Shown here in pieces: positions 42,552 to 51,804 of a stretch of 64,000 bases of DNA. The notes beneath the pieces are model-generated. The model did not search any database, was not told the origin of the DNA, and saw nothing but the letters and a program-made list of their open reading frames with translations. The translations under genes were made by a program, and so were the position numbers. The number at the start of each line of letters is the position of its first letter. Position 1 is the first letter of the stretch. The DNA comes from JAFEDN01 sp963832945 (lineage in GTDB: Bacteria; Pseudomonadota; Gammaproteobacteria; Coxiellales; Coxiellaceae): contig CAWHVV010000010.1 in assembly GCA_963832945.1 (NCBI GenBank), positions 737,112 to 801,111 on the forward strand. Direction: 5' to 3'.

Positions 42552-42682
42552 TATTCTCTGCCCGATGGGGGATCGCAAGGGGGAGAGAGCTTCGCTCCTC
42601 CCCCTTCATTCCAAGCATCGGCTCCGCCGAGCGCAGGATATAAATAGGAAGCAATTTTCGCTGTACTCAGCGGAAATTGCTG
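42552..42682. repeat. Truncated TIR element upstream of pilM
   Basis: It contains TTCTCTGCCCGATGGGGG, the middle palindromes and the end hairpin (CAATTTTCGCTGTACTCAGC, closing CGGAAATTGCTG), but no left TIR or target duplication. It ends 45 bases before the pilM start, so any pilM promoter lies in or upstream of it. Confidence 0.8.
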
Positions 42683-42727
42683 AAAACCCGGTATTGAGGG
42701 CTGGAAGTTTCCGTTTAAAATTGAAGG

Positions 42728-43561
42728 ATGAAGAAATATCGGGTTGGGCTGGAAATAGCCGAAAAAACATTACAATTTGCCATTGTGGCAAAATTAAAAA
42801 ATGGCTGGCGATTAATAGAAACTCTTTCCCTGCCAGTGACGGCGGACAAAATGCCGGGCGTCCTGCAAGAAGCGCGGCGCGCAATTGGCAAAGCAATTCG
42901 TAATGTTATCCTGAGCGTTCCTTACAGCCAGGTGCTGATGAAGGAAATTCATCTCGACCCTTCACTATCCCCGCCGGAAATTTATCTCTTTTTACAACAA
43001 CAATCGCCCGCATTGTTTGGGAAGCCTGCCGGCGAATGGCTCATGGATTTTGAACCGTGTCCGTTTCCGGCGAATATCAGCCGTCAAAATTGCTTTCGCG
43101 CCGTTGCAGCGGCTAAAGGGAATATTCTTCCCTGGTTTAGACTCTGCCGGGAAGCAGGTTTGCGTGTGCGCGCGGTTGATATCGATATTCTGGCTCTGGC
43201 GCGGCTCGGCTGCACTTTTGAAGGTTATGAACATGGGCAGCCTCAGGCTCTTATCTGGTTAAAGTCTACGGAACTATTATTTATAGTGGCTCAGGACGGC
43301 CGGTTAATTTACGTCAAGAGAACCGCGCATACAACGCTTCAATCCCTTACAGGAATTTTGACACCGTTACTGCAATTTTTTCACGGTCTTTTTCCTCAAT
43401 ATAGGCTTGAAAACATTGTATTTCTCAATGAAAATTCGCCTTTACCGGAAGATCCGTTAATCATAAATTCTGCCGCTCTGAATCCGGCGATATGGCAAAT
43501 AGATTCTCCTGTGATGCCCCACGAATTTTGCAGTTTGGGACTTGCCATCCATGGCTATTAA
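42728..43561 (+). CDS. pilM: Type IV pilus assembly protein PilM-like
   Basis: The protein has 277 residues with an actin/FtsA-like start (KYRVGLEIAEKTLQFAIV) and the conserved VILSVPYSQVLMKEIHL segment followed by PPEIYLFLQQQSP. PilM is cytoplasmic and binds the N-terminus of PilN (INLLPWR), forming the inner-membrane alignment complex of type IV pili. It is shorter than typical PilM (~350), with reduced nucleotide-binding loops. Assignment rests on these motifs plus the following pilN, pilO and secretin genes and on the divergent mrcA, the standard gammaproteobacterial order. Confidence 0.8.
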   Translation: MKKYRVGLEIAEKTLQFAIVAKLKNGWRLIETLSLPVTADKMPGVLQEARRAIGKAIRNVILSVPYSQVLMKEIHLDPSLSPPEIYLFLQQQSPALFGKPAGEWLMDFEPCPFPANISRQNCFRAVAAAKGNILPWFRLCREAGLRVRAVDIDILALARLGCTFEGYEHGQPQALIWLKSTELLFIVAQDGRLIYVKRTAHTTLQSLTGILTPLLQFFHGLFPQYRLENIVFLNENSPLPEDPLIINSAALNPAIWQIDSPVMPHEFCSLGLAIHGY

Positions 43562-44090
43562 TTTATTGCCCTGGCGTGAAGCGCAGGTACGCCGGGGATT
43601 GTATCAGTATGGTTTACTTTTATTATTTTCCGCAGTCTTTATCTTCATCATGACGATAACTATTCATTATTATTTAAATTCCTTAACAACCCGCTATCAA
43701 TTGCACAATCAGATGTTAGCTCACGAGATCGATTCTCTGCAAATTGGCGACGATGATAAAAAATTGACACAAAATTATCAAATTACCACTCAACAAATAA
43801 AACTCATTCAAACTGTTGAATTTTATCAGCAACAATTCTGGCGGGAATTTTCTTTTTTACAACAAGGTTTACCTAAAGATATTCAGTTAAATAATCTCTT
43901 ATGGATCGAATCGTCCCTACATCTGCAGGGAGTTGCGGATCATTCCGAAAATATCGGATTATTCGTGGAGAATCTGGAAAAAAGTCATTTATTTTCACAA
44001 GTCAATCTGGAAACTATTGACAGCGACGATAAACAGGGACTTATTCATTTTGTCATTCATACGGAACGGACAGAGGTATCCCATACATGA
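43551..44090 (+). CDS. pilN: Type IV pilus assembly protein PilN
   Basis: From the ATG at 43551 the protein has 179 residues. The hallmark AINLLPWREAQVRRG at the N-terminus is the PilM-binding peptide. One membrane segment lies at about 22-45 (YGLLLLFSAVFIFIMTITI), then a coiled-coil and a periplasmic ferredoxin-like domain. It overlaps pilM by 11 bases and pilO by 4, so translation is coupled. Confidence 0.88.
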   Translation: MAINLLPWREAQVRRGLYQYGLLLLFSAVFIFIMTITIHYYLNSLTTRYQLHNQMLAHEIDSLQIGDDDKKLTQNYQITTQQIKLIQTVEFYQQQFWREFSFLQQGLPKDIQLNNLLWIESSLHLQGVADHSENIGLFVENLEKSHLFSQVNLETIDSDDKQGLIHFVIHTERTEVSHT

Positions 44091-44629
44091 CCGGTAATTT
44101 TACTCGCTGGCATCGAAATTATAAAATCGCCATATTTCTCGCTATTTGTTTATTTTTAATGACCGGTAATACTTTGATTTTTATCGTCCATCCTTATGCG
44201 CAAGTTCAGAAATTAAAACAGCAGCAAAAAATTTTGAACCAGCGCTGGCTACAACGGCGTTTAACAGTGGCGCATAATCAACGATTGCAAAGAGATATTC
44301 GCCAGTTACAAAATCCATTTCAGTCGCGTTTGCGAGGATTGCATCGTTTATTAACACCTGCGGCATTGTATAAGCAAATCGCATTCCTGGCTAAAGTTAA
44401 TCATTTACAAATTCTCGCCCTGAAACCACAAAAATTCCAGAGTGTTGCGGGTCTGGAACAACGAATATTAAATATTGATATGAACGGCGCGGAATTCGCA
44501 GTTCTTAATTTTCTACAACTACTGATGCATCAATTCTGGCTTTTGGAAATTCAGAAAATTGAATTATCGACAACTAAAACCGGCGTCCATTTACAGGCTT
44601 CTTTGGCGGCATACTATGCTGCTGTTTAA
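44087..44629 (+). CDS. pilO: Type IV pilus assembly protein PilO-like
   Basis: The protein has 180 residues. One membrane segment (IAIFLAICLFLMTGNTLIFIV) at about 13-35 is followed by a coiled-coil region rich in Gln/Lys (LKQQQKILNQRW) and a periplasmic domain. This is the PilO topology; PilO forms heterodimers with PilN. The ATG overlaps the pilN stop (ATGA). No PilP lipoprotein gene follows: the secretin gene overlaps directly. Confidence 0.78.
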   Translation: MTGNFTRWHRNYKIAIFLAICLFLMTGNTLIFIVHPYAQVQKLKQQQKILNQRWLQRRLTVAHNQRLQRDIRQLQNPFQSRLRGLHRLLTPAALYKQIAFLAKVNHLQILALKPQKFQSVAGLEQRILNIDMNGAEFAVLNFLQLLMHQFWLLEIQKIELSTTKTGVHLQASLAAYYAAV

Positions 44630-45476
44630 TATTTTATTGTGGTTTTTCTTATTATGCTTTAATGAGGTTAACGATGCCTTTGCAGAAAAATTTGTTTCCG
44701 GTTTATCTTCCAGATTGCTGGTTGAGCATCACCCAACTCCGGTTACCGGTTCTAAAACCTTTATAACGCAGAGGCAAATTTTAATAAAAGCTCATGTTGT
44801 CAATATTGATCAGAGTTACACACACGAATTGGGAATCAGTTTCAACAGCGCCTCTGGAACGACCTCTTCCGGCACTTTAAAATCCGCAGGAGGATTTCGC
44901 ATGAACTTGCCGGCTACCGATGCTGATTCAGGTCATTTAACATTTCCCATTGCTGCGTTCAGTCAGGGAATTTTATTAGAAGCAACGCTGACTGCACTGG
45001 AACAATCCGGCCATGCACAATTGATTTCCGATCCACAGATTGTCACCTTAGATAAACAGACTGCTATTATCGAAGCAGGTCAGGAAGTCCCCTACCAGCA
45101 GACTACTGAAGGAGGCGGAACCAGCATAGCTTTTAAAAAAGCGGTTTTGCGTCTGCAGGTCACGCCGGAAATTCAATCGTCAAAATCTGTTTTGCTGCAT
45201 TTAATAATTAATCAGGATGAAGTCAGCGATTTAACGATAAACGGTGTGCCCGCCATCAACACCCAGCAACTAAAAACCCAGGTTTACATGAAAAATCATG
45301 ACACTCTGGTACTCGGAGGGGTCCTGCAGGAAAACAAGTCCGATCAACATAAAGGGCTTCCGTTTTTGAGTAAAATTCCTTATTTAGGAGCTCTCTTCCG
45401 CTACCGCAAACATACGTCCGAGCGTAAACAACTATTAATTTTTGTCACTCCTGTCATTCTGGTACATGGTAACTAA
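44616..45476 (+). CDS. pilQ: Short secretin (PilQ-like C-terminal domain)
   Basis: From ATG 44616 (14-base overlap with pilO) the protein has 286 residues. A signal peptide (about 1-23) is followed almost at once by a secretin channel domain: LLEATLTALEQSGHAQLISDPQIVT, the VPYQQ-type segment, and LVLGGVLQENKSDQHKGLPFLSKIPYLGALFR, the secretin signature. Normal PilQ is ~700 residues, with AMIN and N0/N1 domains before the channel. These are absent, and so is PilP, which normally docks to them. It is either a minimal secretin as in some Coxiella relatives or a reduced, specialised pore. Confidence 0.85.
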   Translation: MLLFNILLWFFLLCFNEVNDAFAEKFVSGLSSRLLVEHHPTPVTGSKTFITQRQILIKAHVVNIDQSYTHELGISFNSASGTTSSGTLKSAGGFRMNLPATDADSGHLTFPIAAFSQGILLEATLTALEQSGHAQLISDPQIVTLDKQTAIIEAGQEVPYQQTTEGGGTSIAFKKAVLRLQVTPEIQSSKSVLLHLIINQDEVSDLTINGVPAINTQQLKTQVYMKNHDTLVLGGVLQENKSDQHKGLPFLSKIPYLGALFRYRKHTSERKQLLIFVTPVILVHGN

Positions 45477-45972
45477 AATAATTGTTCCTGGAATCCTGTT
45501 TTTTATTTTTTCTGCCAGTCAATATCTTGGGGTTATGATCAACACCTCAAGCAGTATGCCTTTGGGATTTTATATTAAAAGTAATGCGAAAATTAATCGT
45601 GGAGATATTGTCGCTTTTTGTTTGCAACGCCGCTATACAAAAACCGGATTGCAAAATCATTATTTAAAATCCGGTTTTGAATGCGACGGCGCCACGCCCA
45701 TGATAAAACAGGTTATCGCCATTCCAGGAGATCACGTTCGATTGGCTGACAAATATATTTCCGTTAATAATAAAATCTATTTTTACGCTACTATGCATCA
45801 CGACCGTCTGGGCAGGAATTTAAAGTCTTTTCCACGCGGAACTTATTTTTCAAAAAATGAATACTGGTTAATAGGCACTCACGATCCCCATTCCTGGGAC
45901 TCCCGCTACTGGGGTCCTGTCCAACATCAACAAATTATTACACGGTTAACTCCCCTTTTTTACTGGACATAA
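45466..45972 (+). CDS. traF: TraF-type signal peptidase (S26 family)
   Basis: From ATG 45466 (11-base overlap with the secretin stop) the protein has 168 residues. One N-terminal membrane segment precedes SSSMPLGFYI, containing the catalytic Ser. The general-base Lys lies in MIKQVIAIPGDHV. The C-terminal GTHDPHSWDSRYWGP block completes the conjugal TraF signature. TraF matures and cyclises the TrbC/VirB2 pilin in RP4-like systems, which fits the trb genes that follow 67 bases downstream. Confidence 0.88.
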   Translation: MVTKIIVPGILFFIFSASQYLGVMINTSSSMPLGFYIKSNAKINRGDIVAFCLQRRYTKTGLQNHYLKSGFECDGATPMIKQVIAIPGDHVRLADKYISVNNKIYFYATMHHDRLGRNLKSFPRGTYFSKNEYWLIGTHDPHSWDSRYWGPVQHQQIITRLTPLFYWT

Positions 45973-46039
45973 CTACTGTATTGCTCACTTTTATACTCTT
46001 CAGCAAAATACAAATACTTTTCGTATTCAGGAGTTTTTA

Positions 46040-47005
46040 ATGTTAGCTTTTACTGAAACCCACGAACGTTTATGCAAAAAACTTTGCCATGATCTGGGTG
46101 ATAAAATTATTAATTTTTTAGAAGACAAAGATACTCACGAAATCATGGTAAATACTAATGGAGAACTATGGATAGACTCTTCACGTCAGGGACAAATAAA
46201 AGCGGGTGATTTAAAGCCGTCGCAATCTTTTTCAATTGTGAACAGTGTAGCCGGAATCAAGGGTCTTGTGGTCTCAGCACATTTTCCACGTTTAGAAACA
46301 GAATTACCTTATTTTTACGCCCTTCAGGGTCAACGTTTCACTGGCGTTATTCCGCCCGTAGTCTTTGCTCCCTGCTTTACGATTCGCAAACGTAGCGAAA
46401 AAATTCTGATACTCGATGATTACGTGAAGGCAAAACGTCTCACCAATTCCCAGACGGAGATTTTACGGCAGTTAATTCATGCCAAAAAAAATATTCTGGT
46501 TTGTGGAGGTCCGGGGTCGGGCAAAACGACTCTGACCAATGCTTTAATTCATGAAGCCGTAAAAATTGATCCCAGGCAACGCTTTATTATTTTGGAAGAT
46601 GTGCCGGAATTAGAATGCCACGCCCATAATAGCGTTGCCATGTTAACCTCGGCTTCCACGAGCATGCGTGATTTGCTTCATGCTGCAATGCGCATGCGGC
46701 CCGATCGCATTCTTATCGGTGAAGTGCGGGGGGCTGAGGCGCTTGAACTCTTAAAGGCCTGGAACACGGGCTGTCCAGGAGGAATTTGTACTCTGCATGC
46801 GAATAGCGCCGAAGCGGCTATTCAGCGCCTCGCTGATTTAACCATGGAAGCGGGATTATTGCATCCACCGTGGGCACTGCTTCAGCAGACTATTGATATA
46901 GTCGTCGCCGTCGTTCGGCGAGGTCATCAAAAAGGATTCGTTGAAAAAATAATTGCTCTTAAAGGGAGGGAACATGAACAATTTTTATTGGAAACATTGG
47001 CCTAA
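46040..47005 (+). CDS. trbB: Conjugal transfer ATPase TrbB (VirB11-like)
   Basis: The protein has 321 residues. This hexameric traffic ATPase of type IV secretion lies on the cytoplasmic face. Walker A GGPGSGKTTL is near residue 155, the Asp box ILEDVPE follows, Walker B is RPDRILIGEVRG and the His box GICTLHANSAEAA is present. TCAGGAG precedes the ATG. It starts a nine-gene trb cluster in the order B-C-D-E-J-L-F-G-I, the same order as Ti-plasmid and Tn4371-like trb operons apart from missing trbK/H. Confidence 0.92.
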   Translation: MLAFTETHERLCKKLCHDLGDKIINFLEDKDTHEIMVNTNGELWIDSSRQGQIKAGDLKPSQSFSIVNSVAGIKGLVVSAHFPRLETELPYFYALQGQRFTGVIPPVVFAPCFTIRKRSEKILILDDYVKAKRLTNSQTEILRQLIHAKKNILVCGGPGSGKTTLTNALIHEAVKIDPRQRFIILEDVPELECHAHNSVAMLTSASTSMRDLLHAAMRMRPDRILIGEVRGAEALELLKAWNTGCPGGICTLHANSAEAAIQRLADLTMEAGLLHPPWALLQQTIDIVVAVVRRGHQKGFVEKIIALKGREHEQFLLETLA

Positions 47006-47315
47006 AATCAGTAATTCTCTGGGCATAATCCTTGGGAACGTGCTTGGCGGATTTTTCTCAAATGCCACAGCCGCTACTACGAGTGGTGAAAGCCTCCCAT
47101 TTGAATCCACTTTGGATATGCTGCAAAAATCTATCAGTGGACCGGTGCTGACTTCCATGTCGATTATCATGGTCGCAGTGACTTGCGTCATGCTGGCATT
47201 TGGAGAATGGGGGGAGGGATTTAAGAAAATTATTAATATTGTGTTATGGCTCAGCATCGCTTTCGCTGCGGTTTCATTTTTAAATCACATGTTTGCCGCC
47301 GGTGCGGTATTTTAA
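46974..47315 (+). CDS. trbC: TrbC/VirB2 pilin
   Basis: From ATG 46974 (GGGAGGG upstream) the protein has 113 residues. A long signal region ends near NATA|ATTSG, followed by two hydrophobic helices (about 55-75 and 83-105), as in VirB2/TrbC pilins. It would be cut by signal peptidase and TraF. It overlaps trbB by 32 bases. Confidence 0.85.
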   Translation: MNNFYWKHWPKISNSLGIILGNVLGGFFSNATAATTSGESLPFESTLDMLQKSISGPVLTSMSIIMVAVTCVMLAFGEWGEGFKKIINIVLWLSIAFAAVSFLNHMFAAGAVF

Positions 47316-47325
47316 GGAGTCATTT

Positions 47326-47643
47326 ATGATTCAGCGTGGCGCTTCTATTCCATATTTTAAATCGTTCAATCGACCCATTCTTATTCTTGGAATTGACCGA
47401 TCGGTATTTTTTTTATTAATTGCATTGTGTGCGCCGATTGCTGCTTCGGGACATTTTTCACTGCTGATGGACCTCACCGCTGCATTAGTGTTTGCTTCGG
47501 GATACCTCATTGGTTTGCTCCTTACGCGCACCGACCCGCAGCTGTTCATTTTATACAAAAGATTCATTCGTTACAGCGGGTATTATGGTGCACAACCCTG
47601 CATCCTCGCTAAAGTTTTTAATGACGGCAAGGGGCTTTTATGA
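47326..47643 (+). CDS. trbD: TrbD/VirB3 inner-membrane protein
   Basis: From ATG 47326 (TTAAGGAG upstream) the protein has 105 residues with the typical start FNRPILILGIDRSVFFLL and two adjacent membrane segments. TrbD/VirB3 associates with the VirB4 ATPase, whose gene overlaps it by four bases. Confidence 0.85.
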   Translation: MIQRGASIPYFKSFNRPILILGIDRSVFFLLIALCAPIAASGHFSLLMDLTAALVFASGYLIGLLLTRTDPQLFILYKRFIRYSGYYGAQPCILAKVFNDGKGLL

Positions 47644-50132
47644 AAAAAAAGCCGCGTCTCAACGCCGATCCAGCATTAGCCGATTTACTTAATTATGCTC
47701 ATTTTGTTGATGAAGGTATCATCATGAATAAAGATGGTGCTTTTTTGCAGACATTTCAATTTCGCGGTCCTGATATTCATTCCGCAGGAAATGCAGAACT
47801 GGACACGCTGACGCATCATTTCAATCGCCTGTTAAATTTTCTGGATGATGGCTGGATGATGCATCTCGACACCCTAAGAATTCCCAGCATCACTTATCCG
47901 GCTTGCGGAGCTTTTCCAAATTCAGTGGCTGCTCTCATTGATGAAGAACGGCGGCAACACTATGAGGCAGCCGGTGAACATTATGAAAATCGTCAGTTTT
48001 TAACTTTTGTCTGGAAATTTCCACTGGCATTGGTTAAAAGTGCTCAACATTGGTTTATGGAAGAATCCGCTGAAAACACCCCGGCTTCATTGACTACTTT
48101 ATTGAATCAGTTCAAAGAAGCTGTGGAACGGAGCCTGGGAGTAGTTCGTGGTGAATTGGTTCTTGCACCCTTAAATAATGCTGAATTATTGTCTTATCTT
48201 AATACCTGCCTGACCGGAGAATTATTGCCGGTGACACCGCCTCCGGATGGTTGTTATCTGGATGTGGTTTTGGGCCGCCGTCCTCTGGTCACCGGCTATG
48301 TACCGCGTATTAATGACCAATATATTTATGCCCTCACTATCACCGGTTACTTAAATGCCTCTACCACGCCTGGATTGCTCGATGAAATGTGCGCATATCC
48401 GTTAACGTATCGATGGTCAAACCGTTTCATTCCTTTGGGGGATGCTACTGCTGAGCGTGAAATGAAACGTTGCCAAAAAAACTGGAATAATAAAGTTAAA
48501 GGATTTGGAGGTATTCTCAAGGAAGCGATCTCCGGCAAGTCCAGTGGCAAAACAAATTCAGACGCACAGCAAATGAGTCAGGAAATCTCCACTGCATTAA
48601 CCATGAATAGCAATCACAGCGTGCGGTTTGGTTACTGGACGAGCGTGATCATTCTAATTCACACTGAACTATCGCTTTTAAACAAGGCTAAAAAATCTTT
48701 ACGCGAATACCTTGAACAAAATGGGTTTAGTTGTCATGCCGAAAATCTGAATGCCGTGGAGGCATGGCTTGGAACAGTTCCGGGTCACGGCAGCTGCAAC
48801 GCCCGGCGTTTATTTTTACATTCGCTAAACCTGGCGCACATTTTACCGCTGCAAAGCATCTGGACAGGTTCACGTTTTACCAGCCCATATTCTTTATTAC
48901 CAGCCCAATCTCCACCGGTTTTTTATGCGGCCACCACCGGAAAAACCCCATTTCGTTTTCATTTAGACGCCGGCGGTGTAGGCCATCAGATTATTTTAGG
49001 ACCCACGGGTTCGGGTAAATCCACTTATTTAGGGTTTTTAATCGCACAATTTCTCCGCTATCCCAATGCACAAATTTTTGTTTTTGACAAAGATTTCTCT
49101 CATCTCGCTCTCACTGCCGCACTGAATGGTCATCATTATAATCCTGGTGAACGCGGCTCTCCGGGTTTTTGTCCCTTGATGGATTTAAACAGCGAAAGCG
49201 CGAAAATGCGCGCCAGTCAATTTATTGAGAATCTGGTTTTTTTGCAATCCGGGCCGCTGACTCCACGGATGCGCTCTGCTATTTATACGGCTGTGACCAC
49301 GCTGGCTGATCCTGCGCATGAGCAGAATCGCAGTCTGACCGTGTTACGTTCGCAAATTCAGGATGCCGCCGTTCGGGATGCACTTCAGTATTATACCCTC
49401 GAAGGCCCCTTTCCCCTGCTGGACCACAACGAAGATTCCTTCAAGACCGGCTATTTACAAACCATTGAAATGGGCTGGCTGCTGGAGCAAAAGCCGGAAA
49501 TCTACCTACCCATATTGTTTTATATTTTTGATCAAATCGAAGCGCGATTAACGGTCTGCGACCAAAGTTTGCGTCCCACTTTGATCGTTCTTGAAGAAGC
49601 ATGGTTATATATTTCGCAACCATTATTTGCAGATAAACTTAAAGATTGGCTTAAAACCTTACGGAAAAAAAATGCGCGGATTATTTTTGCAACACAATCT
49701 CTCAGTGATTTGTATGATCCTGGCGAGAAAACCCTGACTGCGGCCACTGCCGTTCTTTTAGAGTCATGTCCAACCAGGATTTTTCTTCCAAATCCCAATG
49801 CCGATACAGAAGCAAAATCTCTCTACGTTAAAATGGGCTTAAATGAGCGGCAAATTGAACTAATTACTCAAATTGCAATACCAAAACGTCACTATTATGT
49901 CGTGACACAGGAAGGGAAACGATTAATAGATTTAGGGCTTACGTCCATAAAATCGTTAGCGCTGGCTTTTATTGGTTTATCTCAGCCCGAAGGACTCAAA
50001 TTAATTCAATTCCAGAAAAAATTTGGAAAGGAATGGGTTTACCATTGGCTTAAATATCGCGACTATTCAGAGTGGGCAGACTACTGGCGCGAGCGTTTTT
50101 TTATAAGTGGAGAAAAATCATGCTCCGCTTAA
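47640..50132 (+). CDS. trbE: TrbE/VirB4 ATPase
   Basis: The protein has 830 residues, the largest ATPase of the type IV secretion machine. The N-terminal CagE/TrbE domain covers about residues 180-380. Walker A GPTGSGKSTYLGFL lies near residue 455, Walker B is LIVLEEAWLYI near 650 and the RIIFATQSLSDL segment follows. The length is typical (about 800-850). It drives pilus assembly and substrate transfer at the inner membrane. Confidence 0.95.
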   Translation: MKKKPRLNADPALADLLNYAHFVDEGIIMNKDGAFLQTFQFRGPDIHSAGNAELDTLTHHFNRLLNFLDDGWMMHLDTLRIPSITYPACGAFPNSVAALIDEERRQHYEAAGEHYENRQFLTFVWKFPLALVKSAQHWFMEESAENTPASLTTLLNQFKEAVERSLGVVRGELVLAPLNNAELLSYLNTCLTGELLPVTPPPDGCYLDVVLGRRPLVTGYVPRINDQYIYALTITGYLNASTTPGLLDEMCAYPLTYRWSNRFIPLGDATAEREMKRCQKNWNNKVKGFGGILKEAISGKSSGKTNSDAQQMSQEISTALTMNSNHSVRFGYWTSVIILIHTELSLLNKAKKSLREYLEQNGFSCHAENLNAVEAWLGTVPGHGSCNARRLFLHSLNLAHILPLQSIWTGSRFTSPYSLLPAQSPPVFYAATTGKTPFRFHLDAGGVGHQIILGPTGSGKSTYLGFLIAQFLRYPNAQIFVFDKDFSHLALTAALNGHHYNPGERGSPGFCPLMDLNSESAKMRASQFIENLVFLQSGPLTPRMRSAIYTAVTTLADPAHEQNRSLTVLRSQIQDAAVRDALQYYTLEGPFPLLDHNEDSFKTGYLQTIEMGWLLEQKPEIYLPILFYIFDQIEARLTVCDQSLRPTLIVLEEAWLYISQPLFADKLKDWLKTLRKKNARIIFATQSLSDLYDPGEKTLTAATAVLLESCPTRIFLPNPNADTEAKSLYVKMGLNERQIELITQIAIPKRHYYVVTQEGKRLIDLGLTSIKSLALAFIGLSQPEGLKLIQFQKKFGKEWVYHWLKYRDYSEWADYWRERFFISGEKSCSA

Positions 50133-50842
50133 TATTCCTGTTAATCATTTTGAATCTGTTCGTTCTATCTGCTCATGCAGAGGGTGTTTTCGAAGTCGTT
50201 TACGATCCAACAGTCGATGCGGATATTCTGCAAACGTTTACTTTTTTCGAAAATGAAATTTCCGATCTCGACAAACAAATTACTGATCTGGATAATGCCC
50301 TGAAATTACTTTCCTCGGGAAAGTATTTATGGAGCGATACGGTAAACCTTATTAACAAGTTAGGTAAAACAATGGAACAGGCCAGCGGCCTGTCATATGC
50401 TGCACAAAATGAAGCTTCAGAATTCGCTGCCTTATTTCCGGGGTATTCCAGTTCCTCGAATTTCAATCAGCAGTATCAAAAAATAACACGTGGTTCGCTG
50501 GATACTTTAAATAATATTTTACAAACCATGAAACAGAGCGCTAACAACTTTACCAACGAAAGTTCACGACTGCAAAAGCTCCAGGGATTTACCGAGAATA
50601 TTGTCGGACAAACACAGGCCATGCAAATGGTAGTACAACTGGCTTCCGAACAAATTTCTCAATTGCAATTAGTGCGCCAGACTGTGATGGCGCAGGCTAA
50701 CGCGCAGATTGTCTATTATGCACAACAAATACAAAAAGAGGCCAGCGCCGTCGCGGATCTCAACGAAACTATTGCCAATGGCGATATAGTCACTACCGGT
50801 GCGTTGAATGTCCATCCACTTGCAAAACCTGAATATCAATAA
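50120..50842 (+). CDS. trbJ: TrbJ/VirB5-like periplasmic protein
   Basis: From ATG 50120 (GTGGAGAAAAATC upstream) the protein has 240 residues. A signal peptide is cleaved near AHA|EGVFEVVYDP, and the mature start 'VYDPTV' is typical of TrbJ. The remainder is a helical coiled protein with many Gln/Asn, as expected for the minor pilus tip subunit. It overlaps trbE by 13 bases. Confidence 0.85.
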   Translation: MLRLIFLLIILNLFVLSAHAEGVFEVVYDPTVDADILQTFTFFENEISDLDKQITDLDNALKLLSSGKYLWSDTVNLINKLGKTMEQASGLSYAAQNEASEFAALFPGYSSSSNFNQQYQKITRGSLDTLNNILQTMKQSANNFTNESSRLQKLQGFTENIVGQTQAMQMVVQLASEQISQLQLVRQTVMAQANAQIVYYAQQIQKEASAVADLNETIANGDIVTTGALNVHPLAKPEYQ

Positions 50843-50853
50843 AAAAGGTGAGT

Positions 50854-51804
50854 ATGATTAATCCATCCAATTATTCAGATATTATTACCAGTCTCATTAA
50901 TCAATACGTGGGTATTTTTTCAGGTTATTTCAGTCAATTTCTGAGTTGGGGTTCCTGGATTTTTTATAGTTTCTCTATAATTGGTACGGTCTGGCTGTGT
51001 TTATGGTCGGCCTTTGAAAAACATTCCATTACGGCAGCCATGCCTGTTTTTTTAAAAGAATTTTTTCTAATTGGTTTTTTTTACACTTTGATGACTCATG
51101 CTGCCTCGTGGCTATCCTCTATTGTAGATACTTCGCAAACCATGGGCTTACAACTCACTCATCAGGTTATTGATCCAGCCTCGATTATTCAACAGGGATT
51201 GACTATTGCCAACAGGATTTTAGCGCCGATAAAAAATTCAGCATCAGCCAATCTCGGCGTGGGCGCCTCACTTATTATAGCGGCCTACTTAATTACGCTG
51301 AGTGCATTTATCGCGGTTGCCATCAATTTAGCGGTCACACTGTTAGTGAGTACTTTTTTTATTAGCCTGTCGGGGCTTACGTTGGCTTTCGGCAGTTTTG
51401 CCCCGACAAGGACCATTGCTCGCCGCACTCTGGATACTATTATCGCTTTTAGCTTTAAATTATTATGCCTGTATTTAGTTATTAACGCCGGCGCTGGTAT
51501 TTTCTCATCGCTGGCCGCTTATCTTCCTCTTGATAAAATTCTTACTTTTGATATCTATGCGTGGACCAGCGCCGCAGCTTTGTTATTCTGGATGGCCGCC
51601 CATCATTTACCCAAACAAATGGTGCGATTATTCGCCGACGCTTTCAAAGAAAATCACAGCAATAATGTGACAGTAGAGCCGGCATCAATGCCTTTACAAT
51701 TTTCACAAACCCATCCTGTCAGTTCCTTTTCTACTCCTTTGTATATCCACGACAACGACCCTATTTTTCCTTCAAAACCACAAGGTAACCGTGAAAATAT
51801 TTAA
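50854..51804 (+). CDS. trbL: TrbL/VirB6 polytopic membrane protein
   Basis: The protein has 316 residues from ATG 50854; a GTG two codons earlier is also possible. Six or seven membrane segments are visible, including the central LGVGASLIIAAYLITLSAFIAVAINLAVTLL region characteristic of TrbL/VirB6. The cytoplasmic tail is short and polar. The protein forms part of the inner-membrane channel. Its 3' end overlaps trbF by 14 bases. Confidence 0.87.
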   Translation: MINPSNYSDIITSLINQYVGIFSGYFSQFLSWGSWIFYSFSIIGTVWLCLWSAFEKHSITAAMPVFLKEFFLIGFFYTLMTHAASWLSSIVDTSQTMGLQLTHQVIDPASIIQQGLTIANRILAPIKNSASANLGVGASLIIAAYLITLSAFIAVAINLAVTLLVSTFFISLSGLTLAFGSFAPTRTIARRTLDTIIAFSFKLLCLYLVINAGAGIFSSLAAYLPLDKILTFDIYAWTSAAALLFWMAAHHLPKQMVRLFADAFKENHSNNVTVEPASMPLQFSQTHPVSSFSTPLYIHDNDPIFPSKPQGNRENI

